DNA of 64,000 nucleotides, from contig JAACJK010000163.1 in NCBI GenBank assembly GCA_013368325.1, positions 3,596,001 to 3,660,000 of the forward strand. The letters are read 5' to 3'. The DNA comes from Ephemerocybe angulata. Taxonomy: Eukaryota; Basidiomycota; Agaricomycetes; Agaricales; Psathyrellaceae. The notes beneath the pieces were generated by a model. The model was not told the DNA's origin. It did not search any database and saw only the letters and a program-made list of their open reading frames with translations. How positions within the stretch are numbered: position 1 is the first letter of the stretch; each line of letters opens with the position of its first letter. Shown piece after piece: positions 12,236 through 23,133 of this stretch. The translations under genes were made by a program, and so were the position numbers.

Positions 12236-12897
12236 GAAGATCCAGCTGACGAGCCCTGCGTGCACGGAGGTGGGGGAGAAGGTGGCGCTGAGCAGGAGGA
12301 TTGAGAAGCATTGGCGGTTGGTTGGTGCGCATTCACTTTTACACTCTTCTTTTTTTTAAGCTTTGGGTTGGCTGACGTTGCCTGTTTACCTTTTTTTAGG
12401 ATGGGGAAGTGTGCAGCGCGGAACTGTGCTCGAGGTGGATTAGTCTGTGCGAAGGACTTGGGAGCGGTGATGCTGTCTTCGCCGAACGCGATGTCTGCGG
12501 TGGCGAAGAGACCTTTTCCCATGTCTTGGGTATCTTGCACTGCGTATTTGACCTTCGATATTTTCGGGCCGCTTGAACGAAGCCTTCGCAGTAAGAAGTC
12601 CTTCATCGCGGGGATTGTGACCATCTGGCATGTCTGCGAGCCCCTTGGTGGGATTCGATCCGTACAAGTGTACCATTTGTATACTCTTTCTTACATGCGA
12701 TGGTCCTCACAATGTTCAATCCAATTCACCCACTCATACATACATGCTTCTCGTTGTCGTTTGGGGATCTCGGCGGGAGTCACTGAGAACGCCAGTTGCA
12801 CGAACGTTGAGGTGGATCTTACGCTTGGTGTTCAAGGATTGGATGATGAGAGGAGAAAGAGCAAGGGGATTCTCGGTATGTTATGGATGGATGGATG
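12236..12897 (+). pseudogene. Duplicated 3' fragment of eIF2-gamma
   Basis: This matches 9000-9500. It contains the end of exon 6 (from [16 protein letters not shown]), an intron with correct ends, exon 7 ([14 protein letters not shown] plus stop) and the 3' flank. The exon differences I see are silent: GTT to GTG, AGC to AGT, CGT to CGC. The intron has diverged in sequence and length, while the 3' flank is well conserved. There is no upstream eIF2-gamma sequence, so it cannot be a working gene. About 175 bp of foreign SET-gene sequence sits inside its 3' flank. Confidence 0.9.
12481..12655 (-). pseudogene. SET-domain gene fragment inside the duplicate
   Basis: Read on the minus strand, this insert encodes VTIPAMKDFLLRRL, then DTQDMGKGLFATADIAFGE. 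That is the N-terminal start of the SET fold (GKGLFAT.DI..GE) with the leader typical of a large Agaricomycete SET family. No further SET motifs follow. The edges coincide with short TTCG matches to the eIF2-gamma flank, at the point where the parent copy (9266-9273) has no such sequence. Confidence 0.7.
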
Positions 12898-13025
12898 GAT
12901 ATGGTACACGAAGTAGAATACAGGTTCGGTGTGGGTGATATTCTACACTTGGGTTTGTGAACGTTGAGGGCTTGGGCATTGGGGCATTGGGGGCATTGGG
13001 GACAAAGGGTTTGGGAAGGCGGCGG

Positions 13026-14204
13026 TTAGACACGGCGCTTGCTGAGCTGGGCTTGTTTCCTGGCTTCGATCTCGGCTGCTTTGGCTGTGGGAGGAGGGTT
13101 AGTGGGGTGTTCGTGTTGGGATTCGGGGAGGGGGAAGGGTGAGGAAGCGGGGAAGAGAGAGAAGGAATGGGAGAGGGAGGGGAGAGGGAGAGGAGGAGAA
13201 AGGATGGCTTACCCTCAGCCTCGGCCTTGCGCTTCGCCTGTGCCTCCTCGCGATCTGCACGGATCTTGGCGAGGCGGGCAAGGTCTGTCTTTGCTTCTTG
13301 AGTCTTGCCCTGCAGATGGAGTTTCCAGTACCGCTCTTTAGCGTCTTTCTTCTCTTTCTCTTCGCTATATTACCCAATTTCTCATCAGTAATGCTGTTAA
13401 CGTCGCAGAAAGGGACGAGGAACGCTTGAAGGAATGGAGAATTGGGAAAAGAGGGAATGGAGAATTGGAGAAAAGGGAGTATGGGACGCACCGTTCGCGA
13501 CGACTAAGCTCCCTGCTACTCCCAAGATCGCTGATCTTGAGCGCCTTGGTGACGTGGTTGGGGTTGATGAGGTCGTCGTCCTCCGAGTTGCCCTCCGCGG
13601 CGGCTGCTGCTGCTTTTTTTTCGTCGGCTTGTTTCTTTTTGAGGGCTTTGCGCTCGGCGCGGGTTAGTTCGGGCTTGTTGGGGTCGTCTGCTTCCTCCTC
13701 GGATTCCTCTTCTTCTCCTGAACCGGATTCGTCTTCGTCTTCCTCGTCGGAGTCTTCTTCGGAGGAGTCTTCGTCCAAGGCGTCTGTGGGGGGTTTGCGG
13801 GCGCCGCTGGGGGGGTGTTAGTGTTGTGGGGGTGGGGCGATGGAGGGGAGGGGGAAGGGAGGGGAGAGAAGGAGGAGGTGAGGGGGGAGGGAGGGGGGAA
13901 AGACGTACCGGCGGTTGCCTGGCATGGAGCCCTCGCCATTCTCATCGATATGTTTACTGCAATAACCATAATCGCATCAGCTCGTATTCCCTTCTCAGTA
14001 CCCTCATGCCATGCGCTTGCTCTGCAGACTGCAGCGGCAGTAGCAAAAGCACAGATTCGGACGGGTGGATGGGTAGTAATAGCGCACCTGAAGCTGCGTC
14101 CGCCCCCGCGCTTCTGCTTGAACTTGCCTGGGGTCGTTATCTTATCAGTGGGTGTGCTAGAGGAAGAGCGAGAGGGGTAAGTGCGTACCGGATCCGCGGA
14201 CCAT
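13026..14204 (-). CDS. PDAP1/HASPP28-like phosphoprotein (PP28 domain)
   Basis: Small heat- and acid-stable, casein kinase-type phosphoprotein. The first exon is tiny (MVRGS), then [14 protein letters not shown] and [15 protein letters not shown] on separate exons. A long acidic Ser/Glu/Asp tract (many CK2-like sites) follows, then the PP28 core [14 protein letters not shown]..., [11 protein letters not shown] and [16 protein letters not shown]. The last exon encodes [18 protein letters not shown] and stops at 13026. The MVRGSGKFK start and RYWKL block match animal PDAP1. Molecular role is poorly known; RNA-associated functions have been suggested for relatives. It is divergent from NDUFA6 across 256 bp. 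Confidence 0.9.
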
Positions 14205-14460
14205 GGTGCTGTGTGAAGAGTTGGAGAGGTTGGTTTGAGAGGATCAAGAAAGGTGGTAGAAAGCAAGAGAGCTGTAGGGATAACGAACAACCGAACGAAC
14301 GAACGATTCAATTCAACGGACGACGATCGAGCGAGCGGAGATCGCAGCCCGGCCGCGCCGGCTCCGGCCTTTCTCCCGTCGGAGCTCCAATTTCCGGCGA
14401 CCAATCATCTCCTCCGTGTTGGCTTCAAACCACACACCCACCCCCACCCCCTGCTGAGCC
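14205..14460. promoter_or_regulatory. 256-bp bidirectional promoter interval
   Basis: The starts of the PP28 gene (minus) and NDUFA6 (plus) are only 256 bases apart, so their promoters must overlap. No TATA box is seen on either side. Confidence 0.5.
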
Positions 14461-15265
14461 ATGTCGACGATCCCCGCCCGCCTTGCGCGTGTGACGAGAA
14501 CGAGCGTGAACGCCGCGGAGGCGAAGCATCGTATTAAGTCGCTGTATAGGAGCTGGTACCGCTCGGTGAGTGTCGACGGCTGCGAGTTGGGAGGGAGAGC
14601 TGACGGGTTTGCTTTGGTATTTCTGTTACTGTGTGCTCTGTCTATGCTCGTACTCGTCTACCCGCACTCGAACATTAACTCCAATCCGACCCCTCACACC
14701 CCCGCTTTCACTCCCACCCGACCCCCACCCCACCCGACCGTCCCGTATATACGCCGCCCGCCCCGCCCGCAGGCCCCCGAGATCGTCTCCCTCTACGCGC
14801 TCTCCGTCTCGCCTGCGTACGTGCGCCATGCCATCCGCCAAAAGTTCGAGCAGTTCCAGTACGCGACGGACCCGCGCACCGTCGACGTCCTCCTCCTCAA
14901 GAGCAGGCAGGACTACCAGGAGACCATGAATGCGTGGAAGCAGCCTGACCATGTGTTGGGGATTTTGCTGGAGAACCCGGTGAGGAGGGAGAGGGGCTTT
15001 TTGGAGAAGTTTTATGAGGGTGAGTGCGGGTTTTGGCTTCGTTCGTTTGTTCTATCTTTCTCTCGGGTGTTCGCTCGGGTTGCCTGCCGTTCGTTGAATG
15101 AACGTTTGGGAGTTCTATCCTTCCTTCGATTATTCGTCAGGCGGGATTTCGTTCCCTCATTCTTTCCTTCGGCTATGGGGTGTATGGACGGCGTGTGCTT
15201 ACGATACCTCGCTTTTAGGAAGAGACGAGGATGCGTCCAGGCCTGCTGCAACAGGTGTCATGTAA
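14461..15265 (+). CDS. NDUFA6: Complex I LYR subunit NDUFA6 (B14)
   Basis: Accessory subunit of mitochondrial NADH:ubiquinone oxidoreductase. Three exons (14461-14565, 14773-15019, 15219-15265) give 132 residues. The LYR-type motif is in IKSLYRSWYRS. The following helices (IVSLYALSVSPAYVRHAIRQ, then FLEKFYEG) match the family, which binds the mitochondrial acyl carrier protein at the matrix arm. Length is as expected for B14. The last exon adds GRDEDASRPAATGVM. No cleavable presequence is evident, as in other LYR subunits. Confidence 0.93.
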
Positions 15266-16492
15266 CGATTGTGCCGCCGACATACTATAGATTTATTTCA
15301 TCCCTTCGCCCGGGCCTCGCCCGGTGCCCCGCCTCTGAGAGAGGCAGCCGCCTGCATGTGTACGCCCACCTATACATATATCCGCGTGCGCCAGGATCTC
15401 GCTGCACTGTGGGCTGGACGATCGATCCCTGGGGGCTTGTAGGCGGACTTTCGTACGGACAGCTTGGGTTTGAGTTCTGGGGTGATGTGTGCCCACTCGT
15501 ACCGGCCTTCGCATTGTACATGCGTACACATGCGGTGTGCTTACAGGTATCTGAGTCTTTAACCTGTCTATGGGTGGTCATTCTATCCTTTTCTTGACTC
15601 GCTGAAGCGACGTTATGCAGTTCAGATTGGATGGAGCCCAGTGGGAAGCTGGAGGGGAGTGGAGGCGGTATTCTACTAAAGACGACAGACGATCTGCGCC
15701 GTGCTTTTGGGAACATGCTGCTATAGAGGAGGGATACGATCGCCCGCCTATTTACTCCGAGGACGCCACCGACGACGAAAGGACGCAGTAGTCTGTGGAT
15801 AGGCGGCCACGGGCGGAGTATGTGACCTTGTGGTGCGAGGTGTTCTGGGAGTTTCTTCGTGGAAGATGAGGGAGACATTTGAAAATCTGGCGTCCCTTTC
15901 ACTCGCACGCGTGGGTTGAGTTTGTTCGGGTGGTGTGGGATGTGGGCGGTGGCGTGCTTTGACGCGGGCTCTGGGTCTGGGGGCGAGCTGGGCTAGATGG
16001 AGCTGTTAGTAGCCTACTGAGCCGCCTTCGGTTCATCTCCAGTGTCTTCCCTCAGACTGACCTCAACTTCAAAGCTGCCTTGTTAACGCCTCCTCTCCGC
16101 CAGGGCTTTGACCAACGTCGTTCTTCGCGCCCAGTTCATTCATACCCTCGGCTTGGAGGCTGGAGAGTCGACGGCCGACCGGGGGACGGTTCATCCGACC
16201 CAGCCCGCCATTGGCTGCGTGGGTTCTTATCTGATAATGCCCTGGGTGCTTCCATCAGATCGCCGAGCGATCTTGGGAATCTTATCAGATAAAAACTCTC
16301 ACCCCTTCCCCATCGCAAGGAGACTTGACCGGGACCCCACTTTGGCTGCTCTTTCTTTCCTTTCCTTTCTTCCTTTCTTTTGAGCTCGCACGGACTGTGG
16401 ACCTGAACGGTGCGTTCCCTTCCTTTTTTCTTTTCGGGTTGTTGCCGAGACTGATGTGCTTGTGACCGGACGCAGGATTTAGTGAACGAAGG
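15266..16492 (+). other. Intergenic and upstream region of the acyltransferase
   Basis: No gene was recognised in 1.2 kb. Its only clear signals are the two GATA-factor motifs listed separately at 16229 and 16284. Confidence 0.5.
16229..16292 (+). promoter_or_regulatory. Pair of ATCWGATAA iron-GATA sites
   Basis: ATCTGATAA at 16229-16237 and ATCAGATAA at 16284-16292 both fit ATCWGATAA, the published site of the fungal iron-responsive GATA repressor SreA. Each lies in an 11-bp TTATCNGATAA palindrome-like core. They are 55 bp apart and about 200-265 bp before the ATG of the siderophore-type acyltransferase, the kind of gene these factors repress when iron is plentiful. The motif match is seen directly; regulation is inferred. 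Confidence 0.7.
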
Positions 16493-18203
16493 ATGGCGAC
16501 TACGACCGATACGGCGACTGGCAAGGCGGATGTGAACGGGAGGTTGGATGCGATATCGAAGCACCTCGCGGCGGAGCGGCTCGTGCTCGTCCTGCCCGAC
16601 GGCGGGCGTGTAACCGTCTCCTCTCCCTCCTCTCCCTCCTCACCTTCCTCACCTTCCTCCATCTCCTCCACCGTGCTCTCATCCCCGTCTTCCACCAACA
16701 CTGCGAAGGGAGGAGAACGGGGCACGATCCTCGTAGACGGAGTGGCGGTTGCAGAGTACGCCGTGGACAGGGAGAGGACGTATGCGCTTGATATTACGGC
16801 TGTGGGGACGCCGTTTGAGGGGAGGACGACGCATGTGCCGCGGTACCCGCTTGTGGTGCTTTCGCTCCCTTCCCCCTCCCCCTCCCACACTTCAGAAACG
16901 GCGGGTGAGATGAAGCTCGAAGATGTGTGGGTCGCGCTGTACGCGCTGTTCACGATGTACCATGCGCAGGAGCAAGTGCCGTTGTGTGTTGGGGCGTTGG
17001 AGAATTGGGAGGTGGTTGTGGAGTATTTGCTTGTGTCTGGGCTTGCGAGGACCCATCCGTCGCTCTCCTCTGCCTCCAGCACCTCCACCACTGCCTCTAC
17101 CTCCCCTCCAACAACGACGCAAAGACCCGGAATGACGAACCAAACTCCCGAAATCTCAACGAAGCAAACGCCCAAACTTCCCTCGAACCAAACGAACGAA
17201 ATATACTTCGTCTCCCGCGCCGCCTTCTGGCAAGCCGCCGGCACCGCCGGCTTCCACCCGCGCCTCAACTGGCTCCTGCAGAAAAGCGTCCCGCCGCCCT
17301 TCCCCTCCGTCCCCAGTTTCACGCGGAATGAGAAGGTGATTGCGAAGCATCCGTTGAGGGCGCGCAAGCCGGCGCCGGGGCAGGTGATGTATAGGCGGTG
17401 GTGTGCGGCTGTTGGGCAGATGTTGGAGTTGGTGTGTTTTGATTTGGAGGGGGTTTCGAGTAGGGAGGAGGAGTTTGTGGAAGTGGATGATGATGACGAT
17501 GAGGAGGGAAGGAAGGGGAAGGGGAGTGGGGGTAAGCGGAAGCTTAGGCTTTCGAAGCATCTGGCGGCGTTCCATAAGTGGCATAACGACCCGCGGGTGG
17601 CAGCTGCGTGGGGCGAGGCGGGGTCTGTTGCGAAGCACCGGGCGTATATTGAGGGGCAGTATAGAGATGAGCATAGTGTGCCGTGTATGTTTAGTTGGGA
17701 TGGGGAGATGATGGGGTATGTGGAGGTGAATTGGACGAGGGAGGATCATGTGCGGGAGCATTTTCCGGAGGATGTGGGCGTGGGGATGTGGGATCGCGGG
17801 ATTCATGTGCTTGTGGGGGAGAGGAGGTTTTTGGGGGCTGTGAGATGTGAGTGCGCGCGCCTTTTTTGTTTTCTTTCTCGTTTTGGGGTTGCAGTTTGCT
17901 GATTTGTGGTTTTTAGCTGAGATTTGGATGAGGAGTTTGTGTCATTATATCTTTTTGAATGATCCGAGGACGAACCGTGTCGTCGGCGAACCTGACCATG
18001 GCAATCCTGCTATTTTGAGGCTTGTGGATGACTCGGGGTTCTATAAGCCTAACGTACGTCGACATCCCTCCCTTCGTTCCTTCTGAATACCACAGCTTAA
18101 CTAACTACCTCGCGTTGCGCAGACGTTCGACTTCCCGTATAAAAGGTCAACTCTTGTGCTCCACCCGCGCGAAAAGTTCTTTGTTCAGTGCAACCTGTAT
18201 TGA
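16493..18203 (+). CDS. Siderophore-type N5-hydroxyornithine acyltransferase (IucB/MbtK-like GNAT)
   Basis: Three exons (16493-17846, 17917-18053, 18123-18203) give 523 residues. The N-terminal half is family-typical but carries Ser/Pro low-complexity insertions. The C-terminal GNAT domain shows FHKWHNDPRVAAAWGE, HSVPCMFSWDGEMMGYVEV, DVGVGMWDRGIHVLVGE and FDFPYKRSTLVLHPREKFF, which are hallmarks of IucB/SidL/SidF enzymes. These transfer an acyl group from CoA to N5-hydroxy-ornithine (or lysine) for hydroxamate siderophores. No NRPS or ornithine monooxygenase lies in the window. A weak alternative splice from 18197 to an exon ending at 18427 would replace the last residues with about 50 others. 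Iron control is suggested by the two upstream GATA sites. Confidence 0.85.
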
Positions 18204-18916
18204 ACTCGTGTCCACCTTACTTTTTTATCTATGCTCTCAATATATGGCGTCTTGATCTTACTGATTTGGTCTGTGGCAGGGGGGACTCGGGTGCGAATGC
18301 GGGATTTGGGGCGGCGGTTGGGGATGTGGTTGGGAGGATTGTGGGGGCGGCGGTGCCGGTGCTTGTGGAGTATCTTGTTAGTGGGCGGAGGTGGGTGTGG
18401 GGGAGGGAGGAGTTTTGGGTGGAGTGAGGGGGAGGGCGAGGAAGAAAATGGTGTTATACCCGGATACCCAGGGGATTTCTTTTGAAGGATGTATTTTTTT
18501 GGTAGGATGGATTTGGTATATTTGTGGGAATAGAGAGTATGCGATGCGATAGGGGTACATATGTGAGGACCTCTTGTGTGTCCTTTAGATGACGAGGTAG
18601 TATAGTACAGTTGGGGCGTCGTGCTTTAGGGTGAGTACTGGTAGCTGTAGCTATGCCATGCAATGCAATGGCGAGACAGATGGCAGAAAAATAGGAAATA
18701 AATCGGAAACGGGGGGCCCTCACGTCATAGGCGTCCTTGAGGCGAGAGTCGGGAACCAGTAAGAAGTATATAGAAGCCAAGAAAGCGGAAAGGATGGGTC
18801 AAAAGTGGTAACAGAATGGATCAGGAGGTAAATGGTGATAGGGAAATGGGCATGGTATCCAAATGCCTGGTATAGGGTAATGCGGAGTTCAGTGCGACGG
18901 TCACTCGTGTACGATT
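18204..18916. other. Convergent 3' flanks, with possible extra exon
   Basis: A GC-rich open stretch at 18280-18427 (GDSGANAGFGAAVGD...VLVEYLV) could be a last exon of the acyltransferase if a weak GT at 18197 is used; otherwise it is 3' UTR. Nothing else is seen. Confidence 0.3.
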
Positions 18917-19718
18917 TCAGGGATCTGTGGGTGTTTGGGTTGAGTGAATGATATTACGACGACGAGGGAGGGCACCGACCTTCCTCAGCCTTGCCTTTGC
19001 CTTTGGGCTTGACCTCATTCCCAGCAGTGTCCGTCGAGACACTGTTCTTTATGGGCACCGGGCTGCCTTCTACATGCTCTTCGGGTGAAGCATCGTCTGC
19101 TTTCACAACGGTGGCCTCGGGCGATGTTTCATCTGCCTTCACAGCGACGGCCTCGGGCCCCACCGCGGTGGATTTAGAGGCTCTGGCGGCTATAGTTGCC
19201 ACTATACCGGGGAGGAGACTTTCAACTGTCTCTGGGACAACCTCCGCGACCTGGATTTTGCGACGCTTGGGTGCAGCGGTCCCGGCGCTCTGCCACTCGA
19301 AATTGTGGCGCTTTGTTCCACTGAGCTGAGCGAGAGCGAGTTCCCTGCGCTTTTCCTCGTCCAAGGAGCTTTGTGTCTGCTCCTGCTCTATTTCGGCCGC
19401 TCGTAGAATACCAGCAAGGTGATGAGCGGCCTCTTGGGTGCTCCTAGCGTCGTCTTCAGAGGGCTTTGGGCATGTGGCGGTGTCACGGTTGCGGGATGTC
19501 GTCCTACGAGGCTGAGAGAATCGTATAGAAGGATCGCTTTTCAGGCGCATCCAAGAATATGACCTTTTGGTAGTCATCCCCATGGTATCTGCGGATGCGG
19601 TTGCGTCGTCGGCGCTTTCTCCTTGAGCTTCCCGCTTGGCCTTCGCTGCTTCCAACTTCGCGATGCGGTCTTGCTCGTCCCTTCGTTCCGCGAGTTCAAG
19701 TTCCCTCAGAAAATCCAT
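18917..19718 (-). CDS. Small basic, probably nuclear protein of unknown function
   Basis: Two exons (19718-18980, then an 8-nt last exon 18924-18917) give 248 residues ending AEEDP; if the intron is kept the frame runs to 18954. The N-terminus is a charged coiled-coil-like helix (MDFLRELELAERRDEQDRIA). Then come RSYSWMRLKSDPSIRFSQPR, a Gln/Glu-rich helix and a bipartite-like nuclear signal (PKRRKIQV). Near-repeats ADETSPEATVVKADDASPEE follow. No known domain is recognised. It is divergent from the NACHT gene across 1.1 kb. Confidence 0.65.
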
Positions 19719-20812
19719 GTTTTAAAAGGTGTCCTCTGAATGTCCCCGCTACGGCCCGGGCTTTAGATTGACGTTCGCCTCAAGCAGAGTCGCTGAATGA
19801 GCAAGTGGCAGAAGGGCTTTGATGATAAAGTTGATGAAGTTAAAGTGGGAGCGCGGGGCCGGATGGGGTATTCCGTAGGAGAGGAGGGGATATATGTGAG
19901 GGGACGGTGGTGGTGGTGGTTAAAGTAAAGGGAGCGATACTCTTTGGCGCACCCTATAGCTGTTCAGTGGCCACTGGCCCATTGCTCCCTCGGCAAGCTC
20001 CGTGATGGGTGTTTCCACCCCAGAACGTGATTACCTGCACCCTTGCGCATTCTAGGGATCGCTCCAGCTGCCCCTAGGGTAACGAAAGTCTTCAGTCCAA
20101 TTTTTGGATGGATAGAGCGGGATCCCTTTGTTCAATATGAGATTCTGTGTTGTAACCGTTGGCGGGGTGGGGATGCTTTGATCGTCCATTGTTGGCCTCC
20201 GTGTGATTTCGGCACCGAGCATGCCGGGCATTCTGTCTATCTAGATACAATCTCAGCGCAACTTGGGCCAGCTTCAGCCTGAGTATGTTTAAGAATGCTC
20301 TGTGGGGCTACTATTCCAGTTGAGTACAGTATGGGGATGGTGCATCTTGAGTTGGATATAAGGACAGGCCTCAATATCTAAACACAACCCGAAGTACTGT
20401 ACAGAGTCTCTGATCAAAGTTATCTGTACTGATCAATTGGCACAGGGCTCTCGAGCTCAGATACAGAACTCTCCAAGAGGTGGAGGTGGGGATAATAAAA
20501 TTGGAGCCTTTTTGAACGTGGTTTGCAGTGTACTTGACGTATCCAGTCGTACCTCACGTTTTGACGCAAGTCTGCGGAACCTTACAAAAATGCCTTATGA
20601 ATAATTCAATACATACCTCAAGGTCACCTTTAAGCGACTGACTGGGACTTGGGACACTCTCAGGTAATGCTGAGCCTGCCACCAAGGTATCCATCCCATC
20701 GTGAGAGCGGGAAGATGCCGAAGCGCGTGTGAATTTGTCGCCACACTGTGGCTGAGCGCTGAGCGCTGGGCGCCCAAGCAAGCTTGATTCCATCCACCTT
20801 CGTTGTCCCCTC
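19719..20812. other. Divergent promoter interval
   Basis: It separates the minus-strand nuclear protein and the plus-strand NACHT gene. A (GGT)n run near 19907-19920 is visible. An open frame on the minus strand at 20554-20949 overlaps the NACHT first exon and lacks any recognisable motif. Confidence 0.4.
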
Positions 20813-23133
20813 ATGCCGCTTCCGTCCTTAAGGTCACTTTTCGGCAAGAAGAAGTCGAGAGCATCACCTAGTAAAACCATTCCTCCCGAAGGGCCCACTG
20901 TGGAAACCGTGACGGCGCCAAACGACAACTTGGTTCCTTTAGCTAGCACTGTTGCAGCTACAACGGCTCCTCAATCACAGAGCCATCCAAGTTCCAACGC
21001 GTTCTTCAGCCATGCCAGCAATTTTCATATTGAAAACTTTCAGTACACTGAAGTGAATGAGGCAGGAGGAGGGCGTTCCAAAACCGCAGGTGTGTAACTC
21101 AATTTGATGATGCTGAGCAATGTGTTGAATTTCTGTGACTCGTCTAGGCTGGGATTTACTGGTTTCGAAGACCGCTCACACGGCACTCTACGACTCCGCG
21201 GCTCGCTTCGATCCCCCCAAATGCGACGAAGATACTCGGGTCGAGGTCATATTGGAGATCATTAATTGGATACAGAGTCGAGACGACCCCAAGCGCCTAT
21301 TGTATATGACGGGTCCCGCAGGCGCAGGAAAATCCGCGATCCAGCAAACCGTCGCGGAAAAGTGTTCCTCCCTCGGGATCTTGGCAGCATCTTTCGTCTT
21401 CGCGGCTGCAGACGAGAGTCGCAATGACGCCTTACCCGTTGTTGCAACACTCGCCTATCAACTTGCCCTCGCCTCCCCCATCCTGCGTTCAGAGATAAGC
21501 ACAGCTATCAGCAATGACCCGCACATATTCAACAGGTCGATCAAGAAGCAGATGGTGGCACTCATCGTCAATCCTGCTCAACGACATCGAGCTGCTTTTG
21601 AGACTGATGCGCTGCCGTTCGCCATTCTTATCGATGGCTTAGATGAATGCATAAAGGAGGAACGTCAAGAGGAGCTCCTTACTGCCATCGACGAGTGCCT
21701 CCTCCAGGGCGACTCTCCCTTCCGTCTTTTCATTGCGAGTAGACCGGAGCTGGTCATACACAATGCCTTGCAGCCCGCGGGGTTTCTATTTCAGTCGACT
21801 CTTCGTATCGATTTGAACGAGGATTACAATCCCGATTCCGACATCGAGCGCTACTTTCAGCGAAGGTTTTGGGAAATCGTGAGGAGGAGCACCGACCCGC
21901 GAATCACCGCGTCATGGCCAGGACAAGACATCATGGGCGAACTCATCATGTATGCTTCTGGCCAGTTCATCTACGCAGCCACAGTAATCCGGTATCTTCA
22001 AGAACCCCGTGGATCTCCAGTAGACCGGCTGGAGACCGTCCTATCCTCAGCTCCAATGTCTCGCCTTAACCCACTTGCGACCTTGGATGCCCTGTATCGC
22101 CGCATCCTCAGCAAAGCTCGGGAGAACTACTCCGCCGTGAACAACGGCGGTGTTGACCTCATGGTAATCCTAAGGGCCTCTCTACTATTCCCTGCAGTAA
22201 CCATCCACCGACATTTTGACCGAATCATCTACCCTACCAACTCGGGCCCACAAAACCTACTGCACGATTTACGGTCACTGCTTGCAGTCCGAATGGTATC
22301 CCGGGCGTTTGGCCTCCCGGTCGAATCCGATGGACCACTTTTCAGCGACTCGAGCATTGTACCTGTCCTTCGTCCCTACCACTACACATTCGAACAATTT
22401 CTCCGGGACGACACGCGGGCGGGAGAACTATGGGTACACCCTGCTGATGTGGACCAGTACATCACATCGTGTTGCTGGTCTCATATCGATCGAATTCGTC
22501 CCAGAGGTAAGAAATAACATTTACAGAGAATTTGGTTGCGATTTGACCAGCTTCGCGTACATAGTCACGGAAGGCATCGGCGAAGAGCGACAGGACGTCG
22601 AGGGCCTTTTCATCTCTTGCGCTTGGTTCTTATGGTTTATGATGATACATTGCAGCGACCGAGGGGATCCACTTCACCATGGGGAACTAATCCGCCGCTT
22701 TGTTGATTTAAACCTCTGGAACTGGCTCACTTTGGACGCCGCCCCTTGGTCTCTGGAGGTGCATTTCTGCGTAGCCGTACGAGCCTGTGAGGTATGATTA
22801 CTCTATGGTGTTGAATCTGCATGCAACTGCGCAGCTGACTGGGTGATATAGAAACGGCATAGGCATTCTGGGGGCCGAACCGACGATATAGCCGACCAGT
22901 TTAAACAGCAGATATCTGCCTGGAAAGACTCGTCCGGAATACTCGACGTATACAGAAAGCTAAACAGCGGTGAGAGATATGGTGATGCAGTGTGCGAAGA
23001 ATGCGGCAGATTCACCAGCAATCCCTTGTATGGCGGGAACGCTCTATACCGATATGCAATTCCAGTTGATATGCTCCCAACATCACTTCCAGTTTCTCTC
23101 GCGACCCAATACACAGATTATTATTTGAGATAG
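20813..23133 (+). CDS. NACHT-domain NTPase (fungal NLR-like), no C-terminal repeats
   Basis: Four exons (20813-21089, 21148-22506, 22565-22791, 22852-23133) join in frame to 714 residues. The N-terminus is basic and Ser/Pro-rich, then has FFSHASNFHIENFQYTEVN, the short motif seen before many Agaricomycete NACHT domains. The NACHT core has the Walker A motif GPAGAGKSAIQQ and Walker B ILIDGLDEC, with ASRPE and YHYTFEQFLRDDTRAG downstream. After the NTPase comes a helical region (LFISCAWFLWFMM), as in related proteins. The final 90 residues show no WD40, ankyrin or TPR pattern. Fungal NACHT proteins act in self/non-self recognition and regulated cell death, but most Agaricomycete members are untested. 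The frame change at 22506 is explained by a 58-nt GT-AG intron, so no frameshift is needed. Confidence 0.85.

Noticed and set aside
12640..12665. tRNA T-loop-like word GGGATTCGATCC
   Set aside because: The flanking bases do not pair into a T stem, and there is no anticodon arm or acceptor stem; it lies at the SET-fragment join.
20554..20949. 131-codon minus-strand frame opposite the NACHT first exon
   Set aside because: It overlaps the recognised NACHT leader in antisense and has no domain.
22216..22797. Frameshift in the NACHT gene near 22500
   Set aside because: A 58-nt GT-AG intron (22507-22564) joins the two frames exactly, so no mutation is needed.
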